Assembly (NCBI GenBank): GCA_905178155.1 | Contig: CAJINV010000002.1 | Location: 1,952,922 to 2,016,921 of the forward strand | Origin: Amoebophrya sp. A120 | Lineage: Eukaryota; Sar; Dinophyceae; Syndiniales; Amoebophryaceae | Reading direction: 5' to 3' | Length of the DNA: 64,000 bases | In this document: positions 55,601 to 64,000 of the stretch, in pieces | Numbering within the stretch: the stretch's first letter is position 1 | Layout: every line of letters begins with the position of its first letter | Notes under the pieces: generated by a model | Database searches by the model: none | What the model saw: the letters and a program-made list of their open reading frames with translations, nothing else | Told to the model about the DNA's origin: nothing | Program-made: the position numbers and the translations under genes

Positions 55601-58600
55601 TCTTCCTTTCCGCTGCTAAAAACCGCGGAAAAACTATTGATTCGTAGAAAATCACGTTCCTTAGCGCTTTCACTAATTTCATTCTCTTGTACAACTTCCG
55701 CTTCTGCCAGAACACAATGTGGTGCTTTAGCAACACAAGTTTCCTCCTTCGCAAGTTCTCCTGCACGGTTGTGTCCTCTCTCGCCATCCGAGAGCGATTG
55801 TAGTCTTCTCGTACCTCCTCCTCTTCTTGCTCCATCCGATTCCGTTCGTACTGGTGAATCAGTTCCTGCGGGTTTAACGCGTCTCGCACGGGCTCCGGTA
55901 GAAACGGGTATTCTCTTTCCCTCCGCTCCTGCTCTTTCTGTTCCTGCTCGATAGCGATTACCTGGAAAATGTACTCTTCTTCACAAGCTTCCTCGTCCAC
56001 CTGCGCGACCATCTCGAGCACCGAATTGATGTCTTTGTGCTCGTAAAATTTCTCCGCTAAAGCTGCGCGGGCGTTTCTGTCGATCCTGTTCAACAGGCTC
56101 GGACTGTAGTCAGCTTCTTCTAAAATCGCTCGCAAGGCGTTATCGACTACTTCTTCTTTTTCTCGTTTTATTTTCAACGCCTCCTCCTCATTCAGCCTGT
56201 TCATCCAGGCGACGTCGTTCTCTTTTTTCCACTTGACTTCTTGTTCCAGTTTCGCCAGTCGGATGTTTTCTTTCTCAGCCGCGGTGAGAGCGGGTTTTCG
56301 GGGTTTCTTTTCCTTCTTTGTGGTTGGTTGTACTAACGCTGCGTCGATCATGCTCTTGGCGGCCCCCGCATTGGTCGTGCTAGTACTCTTTCCTTTCTTC
56401 GTATTTTTTGCCAACGACATCAACGTGCTGGTGCCGAAGAGCGAAGCCGCAGGTTTCGCACCTCGCATCATCTCATCCTCGACATCCTCCATGTCCTCGT
56501 CGGAATCCGGATTTTGTTCCTTCTTGATCTTCGTCTTCGTCAGGGCTTTTCTGCTTTTACTAATACTGGTGACTATCTGGTCGCTCTCGTCCTCTTCGGA
56601 AAATAAATCCTTATCCGTATCGTTATCCTGATTCTCCTTCTTGATCTTCTTTGTGTTAGCACTGGTACCAAAAAGCGGCACCCTTACGAGCTCTTCGCTG
56701 TCGTCGTCGCTATCACTATCAGTGTTGAAAACATCCTCCGGGATGGGAACCCGCTGGTTCTTGTTTTCCCCCTCAGAGCTGCTGCTAGAAGAAGTAGAAC
56801 CACTTCTATTTTTTCGCTTTTTCTTCTTTTTCTTCTTCCTGCCGTCGGTATTTTTAACATCAGAGCCACCAGAATCTGAATCAGACGATGCACTGCTGCT
56901 GTTCTCGCTTTTTTCCAGTTCTTCCCTGTCCTTCTTGTCCAACAAATGTCCGAAATTCTCTTCCAGATCCGGATCTAACATGGAATTCTTGTCGCTGTCC
57001 GAGGAGGAAGATGAGGTGGATCTTACACTACTCCCGCTGTCCTCGTCCGAATCGGCGATAATATCCTGGTCAATCGAAGACTTAGGCTTGTTTTTCGCAA
57101 ACTTATTCCTCCTAAAATTCGCAAGCCTTTGCTCTGCTCTCGCGAGTTTTTTCTGTTGTAGCTCGTATTTCGACTGTTCCACCCAATCGTCGCGTAAGTG
57201 CAAGCCCTTGGATTTCATTTGCCGGATCTTCTCCTGAATCTTCTTGTGCTTCCGTTCCTGCTTCCGGATTTGCTTCTCGCGTGTTTTGCCTTTTTCTTCG
57301 TCGTCTTTTTGTTTCCTCGCGACCTGCGCTATCTGGGCGCGGACGACTTTTTCCCGGAGGGTGATTAAATGCTCGTGGATGAAGTCGGCAAGAGTTTTCT
57401 CCTCATCGTCCCGGTAGGCGAACTTTTCTACTTTTTGAGCGGGGGGTTCTTTAGGGGTTCGTCCTTGAGTTGATGCTGCACTCCTGTCATTTTGCTGCAG
57501 AAGCAAGTCCTCGTCATCATCATCTTCTTCGAGGGGGAGCAGCGTTTCGACTTTTTGTTTCTTCCTCTTGGGTGCAACAGAAGATGTCGCAGCGCCGGCC
57601 ATCGTTTTATTTGTAGAGCTTGTCAAAGCAACGGAGACGGACGAAGTCACAACTCCTCCTGCGTCTGCTTCTCCAGGATCTGGCTCATCATCATCCGCGC
57701 GAGGACCTACCGCCCGCACCGCTTTCACAATCCGCTGCGTGATCAGCTCAAACGACTTTTCCATCTTTTTCAGCCTTTCTCTTATCGCCTTTTTTGTCTT
57801 GTTATCGAAGTCAATCGCATCGTGGCCGACGAAGCCTTTTATGCATTGCAAAAGTATCGTAGTACTAGTAGTAGAAATTGCATATACAAATTTCCTCAGT
57901 ATGATGTAATGCAGATTTGCCTTGGGAACAAGATTTGTAATGCAAGAATTGCATTTACACGAGTACGATACTGTTGCATTGCATACCCTTCTTTGGGTCC
58001 ACAAACATCCTGGCAGGGTCGTAGACTTCCTCCCCTTCGGGGACGATTAACTCCCCGGTGGCAGGGTCGATGATGATGTCGTTGTGGTCACCGCCAGCAA
58101 TATCTTGTTCCTCTACTTCTTTCTCCAACCCCTCAAACGTAAAATCGTTGAAATCCAGCTTCCGCACAATTTCTATCACGTCCTCCAGACCGTCAATCTT
58201 CTTTACCCGTTCCGCGAAAGAGAAAGTATTTTTCCACTGCCGGTCCTGAATCATGTTCACGATTTTTCTCTTCGACGCGTCGGTGATTCTGCAGGCGACG
58301 CCGGGCGCTTCTAATAGTTTGCGATCCTTCGCGACAATTTGCGGGATTGTGTAGTTGGTGAAAAACGTTTTCTTGAAATCGAGGGTCAGGAGTGGCTTCA
58401 AGTCGTTCGGCATCGGAATGTGTTGGAACGCGGGGAACAGGATGGAACTTGCGCTGCTGCTGCTGCTGCTGCTGCTGCTAGAAGAGGCTGCTGCTGCTAC
58501 TGATCCTGCACCACCAAACAAACCACCACCACCGCCCCTTCTCGCGGCCCGCAATTTCTGGTACTCTTGAATTGCCTTCGCCGCAAACTTCGCATGGAGG

Positions 58601-60508
58601 TACTGCTCGAAGCTGTTTAATTTCCTCTCAAACCGTATCACAGAAAAAAGTGTTAACGCTAACGAAATTTGTAATGCAGTGACGCATCACATCAAAACAC
58701 GCCCCAATTTGTCATGCATAGCATGCATATTAGGCAAAATCTGTTATGCGTGACTGCATTCTGTGCAAAGAAACTGTTAGGGTTAACACTTTTTTGTTTG
58801 ATAAACCGCTCCCAGTCTTCTTTTTCCCTCTCCTCTTTCGACAGGCGTTCTTTCTTCCTCTGTATGCAATACAAATTTCCTGTACGTGTACAAAACGCAT
58901 CACAAATGTCACCAACTTGGAGCATGCTACTTGTCATGCTGAATAGAAACGAAGGAAACTTTTGTCATGCAGAAACCGCATCTGTACATGTACAGGAAAT
59001 TTAGGGGGGGTAATCTGTTCGACTTTTTCGTCGTACTTCGAGTCGTCGCTGTCGATGGAGAGAGAGCTGCTGTCGGAGGGAAATAAAAGCCGGCGTTTCT
59101 TTTTCTTTTTCTCCAAAACTACTGCTAAATCCTCCGCCATGTTGATTTTTCCTTCCTGCACAAAAATTTTCTCCTCCTCATTCTTCTTCATTGTTGCTGC
59201 GAGCCGCTCAATCCGCTTCTGGTTCACGCCCTGCTCATCCTGGGCTTCACTACCTTCTTTGAAACCGAACGCGGCGTCTAGCTGGGCGAGGAAGGTCACG
59301 TGGTTCTTCTCGTTACTGGCGGTTGTATTCTTGCCGCGCTTGGCAGTAGTAGTAGAGGTGGTTACAGCCTTCGCTTTTGGTTTTGCTTTTCCTTTTGCTT
59401 TGGTATTCATCATTTTTCGCTGCTTCTTGTTCGTATCCAAAAGAAAGTCATCATCAACATCATCATCAACGTCGTCATCTTCATCCATCCCCATCGCCTT
59501 TCGTGCAAGCGCATCTTCGGCAAAAGCGTCGTCTCCCAGGGCGCCAAGAACCTGGGCGAGATCTTCATCGTCTGGACGATCGGTTCTTGCACCAGAGGCC
59601 AGCAGCAGGGGCTTGTCTCTGGTGTTCTTCCCTCCCGCGGCTTGTGTTTTCGCGGCGGAGCGCTTGTTTGATATCGCACTTGATGGGCCACGACGTGCAG
59701 ACCCGGCAGCAGCGGTTTTCGACGATTTGCTTCCACCTCCTACTCGCCCAACAGGAACAAAGCCACGTGTAACATTTTCATCGTCCGCATGCTGGTCGTC
59801 TACCGGGAAAAAATCGTCCGTGTCGTTGAGTTTTAGTTGCGGTTCATCCGCTTGGTCTTCTACCTCCGAAGACGTTGACTTTTCCAACTGGTTGAGCAGA
59901 AACTGTTCTTCTAAAGGATTCAGTTTTATTCGCTTCTTACTGAAATTCGCAGCTGTTGTCTTTCTTGTTGCGGCAGCGGAAGATACAGGAGCTTTACTCC
60001 TCGTTGTAGCCTTCGGCCTAGCACTGGCTTTTGCATTTGCTTTGCTTGAGCTTGATGGGACCGCGTCTACTTTTGATGATGATGAAGATAGAGCCTTGGC
60101 TGTTCTTGCACGCTGAGAAGCTTCTGCAACAGGTCGAGGAGCTGCTGCAGCTGCGGCTTTCGCTTGTGCACCTCGAGCAGCCTTTCCCCTTGATGCTGAA
60201 GCAGGAGCGGACTTTTTGCCCTTCATGGAAGAAGATCTACTACTTGCGGCGCTGGTATTGTAGTTCCCTTGAGCAGCTTCAGCTTTTGGTTTGACAGATA
60301 CGTCAGCATGATCAATGCCATCTGCAGTGCTCTTGCCACTTCGCGGTTCTCGCGCAGAACAGTTCATGCTTTGATTTGTCGTTGGTGCCCGTGCCGTGAT
60401 TCTGTTGACGGCCGCTCCAGGCGGGCGCTTACTAGACGAGGAGGAGGAGGCCTGCATCTTTGAAGTGGCAGTGGGTGGCTTACGATTACTAGTGGTCGGC
60501 TCTCTCAT
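52686..60508 (-). CDS. Unrecognised 2,322-aa charged, coiled-coil-rich protein
   Basis: Five exons: 60508-59013, 58857-58804, 58630-57986, 57834-54193, 53817-52686 (6,969 nt, divisible by three). I chose the ATG of MREPTTSNRKPP because upstream in-frame codons offer no other ATG before the frame leaves credible sequence; the later MQASSSS is an alternative. The first ~400 residues are Ser/Ala/Lys-rich and disordered. A moderately conserved-looking part follows (FERKLNSFEQYLHAKF, FPAFQHIPMPNDLKPLLTL), with a poly-Ser run from a GCT repeat. The centre is Lys/Glu-rich coiled coil with acidic Ser/Asp blocks. It includes a basic helical region (NLRRRKLVLLKHHIVFWQKR) and a compact LKDYKICVKIPFPNDPHRDPKTSPW segment. 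The C terminus has EQELKRKRQDHFSRF and an ILDWWEGIMYSKEQ helix before an Ala-rich tail. I recognise no family. Confidence 0.78.
53823..54192. mobile_element. Introner, family A, with a nested 102-bp insert (coiled-coil gene intron 4)
   Basis: Family A inverted ends; identical TCCAC flanks. Removal joins RPVVV to EPAQRND in frame. Compared with other A copies it is about 100 bp longer because of an insert at 53866-53967. Confidence 0.9.
53866..53967. mobile_element. 102-bp insert nested in a family A introner
   Basis: Sequence absent from other A copies, starting with three GGTT units. It is bracketed by GACTT at 53861-53865 and 53968-53972, a possible 5-bp target duplication. I see no inverted ends. 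Confidence 0.55.
57840..57985. mobile_element. Introner, family B (coiled-coil gene intron 3)
   Basis: Family B inverted ends; flanks CCTTT/CCCTT. Removal joins FVDPKKG to FVGHDAI in frame. Confidence 0.86.
58453..58479. repeat. GCT trinucleotide repeat coding for poly-Ser
   Basis: Nine perfect GCT units on the plus strand, read as AGC (Ser) in the minus-strand gene. A likely length-variable site. Confidence 0.9.
58636..58803. mobile_element. Introner, singleton family J (coiled-coil gene intron 2)
   Basis: 168 bp. TATCACAGAAAAAAGTGTTAAC left end and inverted right end; identical AACCG flanks. Removal joins DWERF to ERKLNSF in frame. Confidence 0.87.
58863..59012. mobile_element. Introner, family E (coiled-coil gene intron 1)
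   Basis: TATGCAATACAAATTTCCTG left end with inverted CAGGAAATTT near the right; the right end runs into a G tract ending GGTA. Flanks CTCTG/ATCTG. Removal joins DEKVEQ to MKKERLS in frame; with intron 2 it isolates a 54-nt exon. Confidence 0.8.
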
Positions 60509-62738
60509 ACATATTCTTGTTCGTGAAAAAGTACTAGAAGGACGACAAGGACGACTCTTCTCTGTTGGCCCCAGGAGCTGCAAGCGCCCTTCGCTCAGTC
60601 ACAACTAGGCTGCGCCACAATGAAGCGCACCACGCCACACTCGTCACTCTTAGCTTTTTGCCTGCAAGGGAAAGTGGCGTGGTAGTCCCCCTACCACACT
60701 ACGGCAATTATACGCCACATGACTAGCGATACGCGCCTCGTTCTTCTATGTCGTTCATCTCTCCCTCGGCGGCATCATCCGAGAGCAAATGCCAATCACG
60801 GAAGCACGGGCAGGGCGACTTGGTGCTCGGGCAGCGACATTTAGTTTCCAACTTTTCCCATTTACGCATACCGCTACGACTACACAGAACGGCAAGGGTT
60901 TGGGCCGCCGAGTCCAACTTCGACAAGGGCAGCTGCCACACATCACCCAATAATGGGCCATCCGCCTGATGAGCGGGCCACCCAGGCAATACAAGCGGCG
61001 CCGCAAGGGAATGCACCTACCACCACCAAACAAAGCCCAACGAGAGACGGACCAATGGTGGGCGGGGTGGGGCCACCAAGTCCGGGGGCGAAGAACATAC
61101 ACACAGAGTGAAGACCCGCACTGCCCGAGCGGGCGGCGGGACCAAGATCTGCCCCCATACCACGAAAGGGAACCCACCGCGCCGCGCCACGAAAGAGGGC
61201 AGGCTCGGATGGCCCCAGCCGCCCCCCTTTCTAAAGGCCCCCCAAATGGCTGGGCGGCCGGACAAGGCTGCCCAAGGGCCGCGCCGCCCGGCCGCGCGAT
61301 GGGGCCCGGCCGCGCGCAAGCCCTTGAAGCAGGCCCCCGGGCAGTTACTTACAACAGCGCGGGGCCGGCGCCGGGCCCCTTCGTGTTGCTTGGCCTTCCC
61401 GGCGCCGCGCCGGCTGGTCTGGTGCGTGGCGCGACGTCCGGGCTTCTTTGCAATTTGTTCGCGCGGGGCCTCCTGCACGCACGGCACAGGAACGGGCGCG
61501 AAGTTTTGTTGCGGCACGCGCTCGGCCCGTTTTCCTCCGGGGCCGGATTTGGCGCGGGCAGTCCGCGCCCGCCCGCCGCCGCCCACATCGGCTCCGTCCC
61601 TCCGCGTCCCTCCGCCGGCCGCCCCCGGGCTGCCAGGTCTGTACGGGCCGCGCGCTGCGCCGGCGCCTTGCTCAATCAATGCCCAAAACACAAGGCCCGC
61701 CCCACCCTCCGGGGCGGATCGCTCACGAAGAAACTGGGCCGCCGGTCGCGCCGCCTACTCATCCGCGGGGGCGAGCGGAGCCCGCCGGGGGCGGGCCATG
61801 CTCCAGCCGGGCCCAGAACGCCGCCGCCGCTTGCAGGTGGCCCGCCTCGGGTTTCCCCGCCTCACCGGCGTCGGCCAGAGGCGAGAAGCCTGCCCGCGAC
61901 CTCGTCCGGAGTTGTGGGGCGGGACATCTTGGCAACGGCCTCGCGCCCTGCCTCGGTTCCTGCGGCGAGGGACACCACCAGCCCGGACCAGGGGGGGCCT
62001 GGCGCCAAGCCAGAAGCCCGAAAATAGAAGGCCGCATCCACCTACAAAGCCTCCGCGTGTGTTTCTTTCGGCCGTAGGCTCTGTCGAATAAACGGAAAAC
62101 AGCAACACCTACTCAAAGAACACCTGACGGCGTGGTCGTGTATTTCGGGATCAAATGTCACGTCGGCACGGTGCAGCATCACTATCTGAGTCGCTGCCGT
62201 GGCCTCGAGACTGCGCGCGCTCGCGGATTTATCTTCTTCAACAATCATCAATGCCTAGCAAGCTTCTGCATCACAGTGGTTCATATTCGTACAACAAGCG
62301 CAGGAAAACAGAAGTCGCAGCACGATTCAGATTTTACAAACGCGATCGCGATCATCAACGGGCCAAGATAACTCACCTTCAAATAACATTTTGAGAGTGT
62401 TCATTGGTGACTTTCAATTTTAACAATGAAATGCGTTATTTCATGCGGAATACGAGGAGCACATAAATCTACAGCTGCTTCTTGTTTTTACAATTGAAAC
62501 TACGGCCGTCGCAAAGCTTCGGTTCTGTCTGTCTGTACTACGTGAAATACGGTTTGAATACTGGCAACATGATACAGGCTCAGGCAATGCTTCTGCGCTG
62601 CCCCTAAACCTCAAACTCTGAAAAAGATGTGAACAAACGCTGAAGTAGTAGACAGTTTCAATTTATTTCATCTTACAAGCGCCTCAACATATATAATGGC
62701 ATTTTTTCTTTCCACACAACCTCCCTTCTTGTTCTTCA
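60509..62738. other. Intergenic spacer with GC-rich tract at about 60960-62060
   Basis: Between the partial gene at the window end and the coiled-coil gene. The central 1.1 kb is strongly GC-rich, with long overlapping open frames on both strands that look like composition artefacts. The outer parts are ordinary AT-richer DNA. I found no TIR, target duplication or transposase for the tract. Confidence 0.5.
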
Positions 62739-64000
62739 TCACTTCCCCCTCGTCTTCAGAATATCCGGTAAAGACTGTTGCCTTTCCCGCTTACTTTTCG
62801 CGTTCAAGTGGTACTGGTGATACGGTGTATTGTACGAATTCTGCAAATTTCCACCTCCCGCCCGCGGATCCACACCGATTCCAGCATGACTACCTCTTCT
62901 CTGCTCCTGTTCCTTCTTCTTCAACAGAGTGACAAACTCCGCAAAATAACTCTCCGGCGAACTGTTTAGTTGAAACGACGGCGACCGGTTTTTGATCGTC
63001 GCATTGTTCTGCATCGCACCATCGTACTGATCCGAGGGCCGTTTCTGGTAGTAGTTGTCCACATCCTCCCCCTCGAGGTACTGCTCCAGCATCGGATTTT
63101 CCTTCTCGATCTTGTGCGGCTCCAAAAACTCCACGATCTTCTTCTGCGCCTCGTAAATCTTCAACAACACCCCCTCCCGCGCCGGGCAGATCTCATCGCG
63201 GTACTCGCGCATTTTTTCCAAACGGGAAACAAAATCCGTGTAGAGCTGGGAAAAGATCGCGGGTTCGGAATACCGGGGGAATTTGTTCTTGATCGGGGCG
63301 GAACCCTTTGGGGGGGAGGAAGCACCAGGAGGCTTGTTGTTTTGACTGGTTCGTGCTTGTTCGCTTTTCTTCTGTTCGATGAACTGCTGGTCAGCTGCGA
63401 AGATTTCAACGCCGCCGCCAGACTCACGGTTCAGGACTTGCTGCTGGGGTGGACCACTGGATCCTTCTGGAATTACAGGTGGCTCCTCCGTTGTTGGATC
63501 TGCAGTTTGCGCCCGTTGTTCTGTCGAAGTGCCAGTGGCCGGTGCGGCGGGAGAAGACGCGGCAATCTGTTCCACCTTCGGCTCTTCCTGTTCCACGTCT
63601 ATTGCCTCGTCGTAGTCCTCCGTACCGGATCCTCTCGTCGTGCTTTGCCTCACCGGGATTTCGTCCATGTCAAAGCCCGCTTCGGATATATCCGATTCAC
63701 TGTCCGAAAGATCAATCCCGACAGAAACGCTGGCGTGCTGACTAGGAACAGCTTGCTTCTGCTGCGCAATCTTCGCGTTGCTGAACATGTTGTTGCTCAT
63801 CCCAGCAGCGCGATTTCCGCCACCGTAACTCGGCTTGTTCCCGGAAGAGAAGAGATTTGAAACCTGTTCCCCACTATTATCCTGTTTTGCCTTCAAGTAA
63901 TTCTTGTACTTCGCTTTCTTCGCTTGTAAGTTCAGTAACTTCCTCTCCCGATCGTCCAACCGGAGGTGTACTTGGTCTAACGCGTCCCGCAGCATCAACA
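62739..64000 (-). CDS. Unrecognised protein, 3' part only (5' end outside window)
   Basis: An uninterrupted frame of about 420 codons runs from the window end to the stop after ...DILKTRGK. The N-terminal visible part is a basic helix (LDDRERKLLNLQAKKAKYKNYLKAKQ type). A Ser/Glu/Pro-rich linker follows (DLSDSESDISEAGFDMDE). Then comes a compact helical stretch (YSEPAIFSQLYTDFVSRLEKM, ICPAREGVLLKIYEAQKKIVEFLEPH) and a Lys/Arg/Gln-rich tail. No introner lies in this 1.26 kb. I recognise no family, and the true start is not visible. Confidence 0.7.
   Translation of the reverse strand, partial: LMLRDALDQVHLRLDDRERKLLNLQAKKAKYKNYLKAKQDNSGEQVSNLFSSGNKPSYGGGNRAAGMSNNMFSNAKIAQQKQAVPSQHASVSVGIDLSDSESDISEAGFDMDEIPVRQSTTRGSGTEDYDEAIDVEQEEPKVEQIAASSPAAPATGTSTEQRAQTADPTTEEPPVIPEGSSGPPQQQVLNRESGGGVEIFAADQQFIEQKKSEQARTSQNNKPPGASSPPKGSAPIKNKFPRYSEPAIFSQLYTDFVSRLEKMREYRDEICPAREGVLLKIYEAQKKIVEFLEPHKIEKENPMLEQYLEGEDVDNYYQKRPSDQYDGAMQNNATIKNRSPSFQLNSSPESYFAEFVTLLKKKEQEQRRGSHAGIGVDPRAGGGNLQNSYNTPYHQYHLNAKSKRERQQSLPDILKTRGK

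Noticed and set aside
60969-62108. 350-codon plus-strand open frame and overlapping antisense frames
   Set aside because: Same composition artefact: three frames and both strands are open across the same GC-rich DNA, and no motif is visible.

Overview
The window looks like nuclear DNA of a protist. The best fit I can name is a syndinian dinoflagellate of the Amoebophrya type; this is an inference. It rests on three things: all genes lie head-to-tail on one strand, the proteins are long and low in complexity, and the coding regions are riddled with short non-GT-AG introns bounded by terminal inverted repeats (TIRs). Introner elements of this kind have been reported for Amoebophrya, and TIR-bearing introners are also known from Micromonas and Aureococcus.

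I assembled six minus-strand genes by joining exons by eye. From left to right they are: a membrane fatty-acid desaturase (2280-4869, 603 aa); a giant scaffold-like protein with five repeated PDZ-like modules (6255-33240, 33 exons, 5,818 aa); an unrecognised 838-aa protein (33891-39468); a Ser/Gln/Ala-rich disordered protein of 2,270 aa (42081-50228); a charged coiled-coil-rich protein of 2,322 aa (52686-60508); and the 3' part of a sixth gene (62739 to the window end). A truncated reverse-transcriptase remnant lies at 51679-52278.

The striking system is the intron population. Five of the genes are interrupted by 54 introns. Four are ordinary GT-AG introns. The other 50 are TIR elements that nearly all start TAT and end ATA on either strand (a few end GTA). 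Each is flanked by a short direct repeat, 5 bp in 49 cases and 8 bp in one: 29 pairs are identical, 18 differ at one base and 3 at two. Removing each element plus one repeat copy restores an open frame at every junction, and the summed coding length of all five complete genes is an exact multiple of three. So the elements behave like DNA transposons excised at the RNA level back to the pre-insertion sequence. They fall into at least seven recurrent TIR families plus singletons, from 112 bp to 1.9 kb. Several hold nested foldbacks, and one carries a retroposed insert with a poly(T) tract and a 21-bp target duplication.

The rest is intergenic: two GC-rich tracts (1-1340 and about 60960-62060) without credible genes, and AT-rich spacers of 0.4-2.6 kb.
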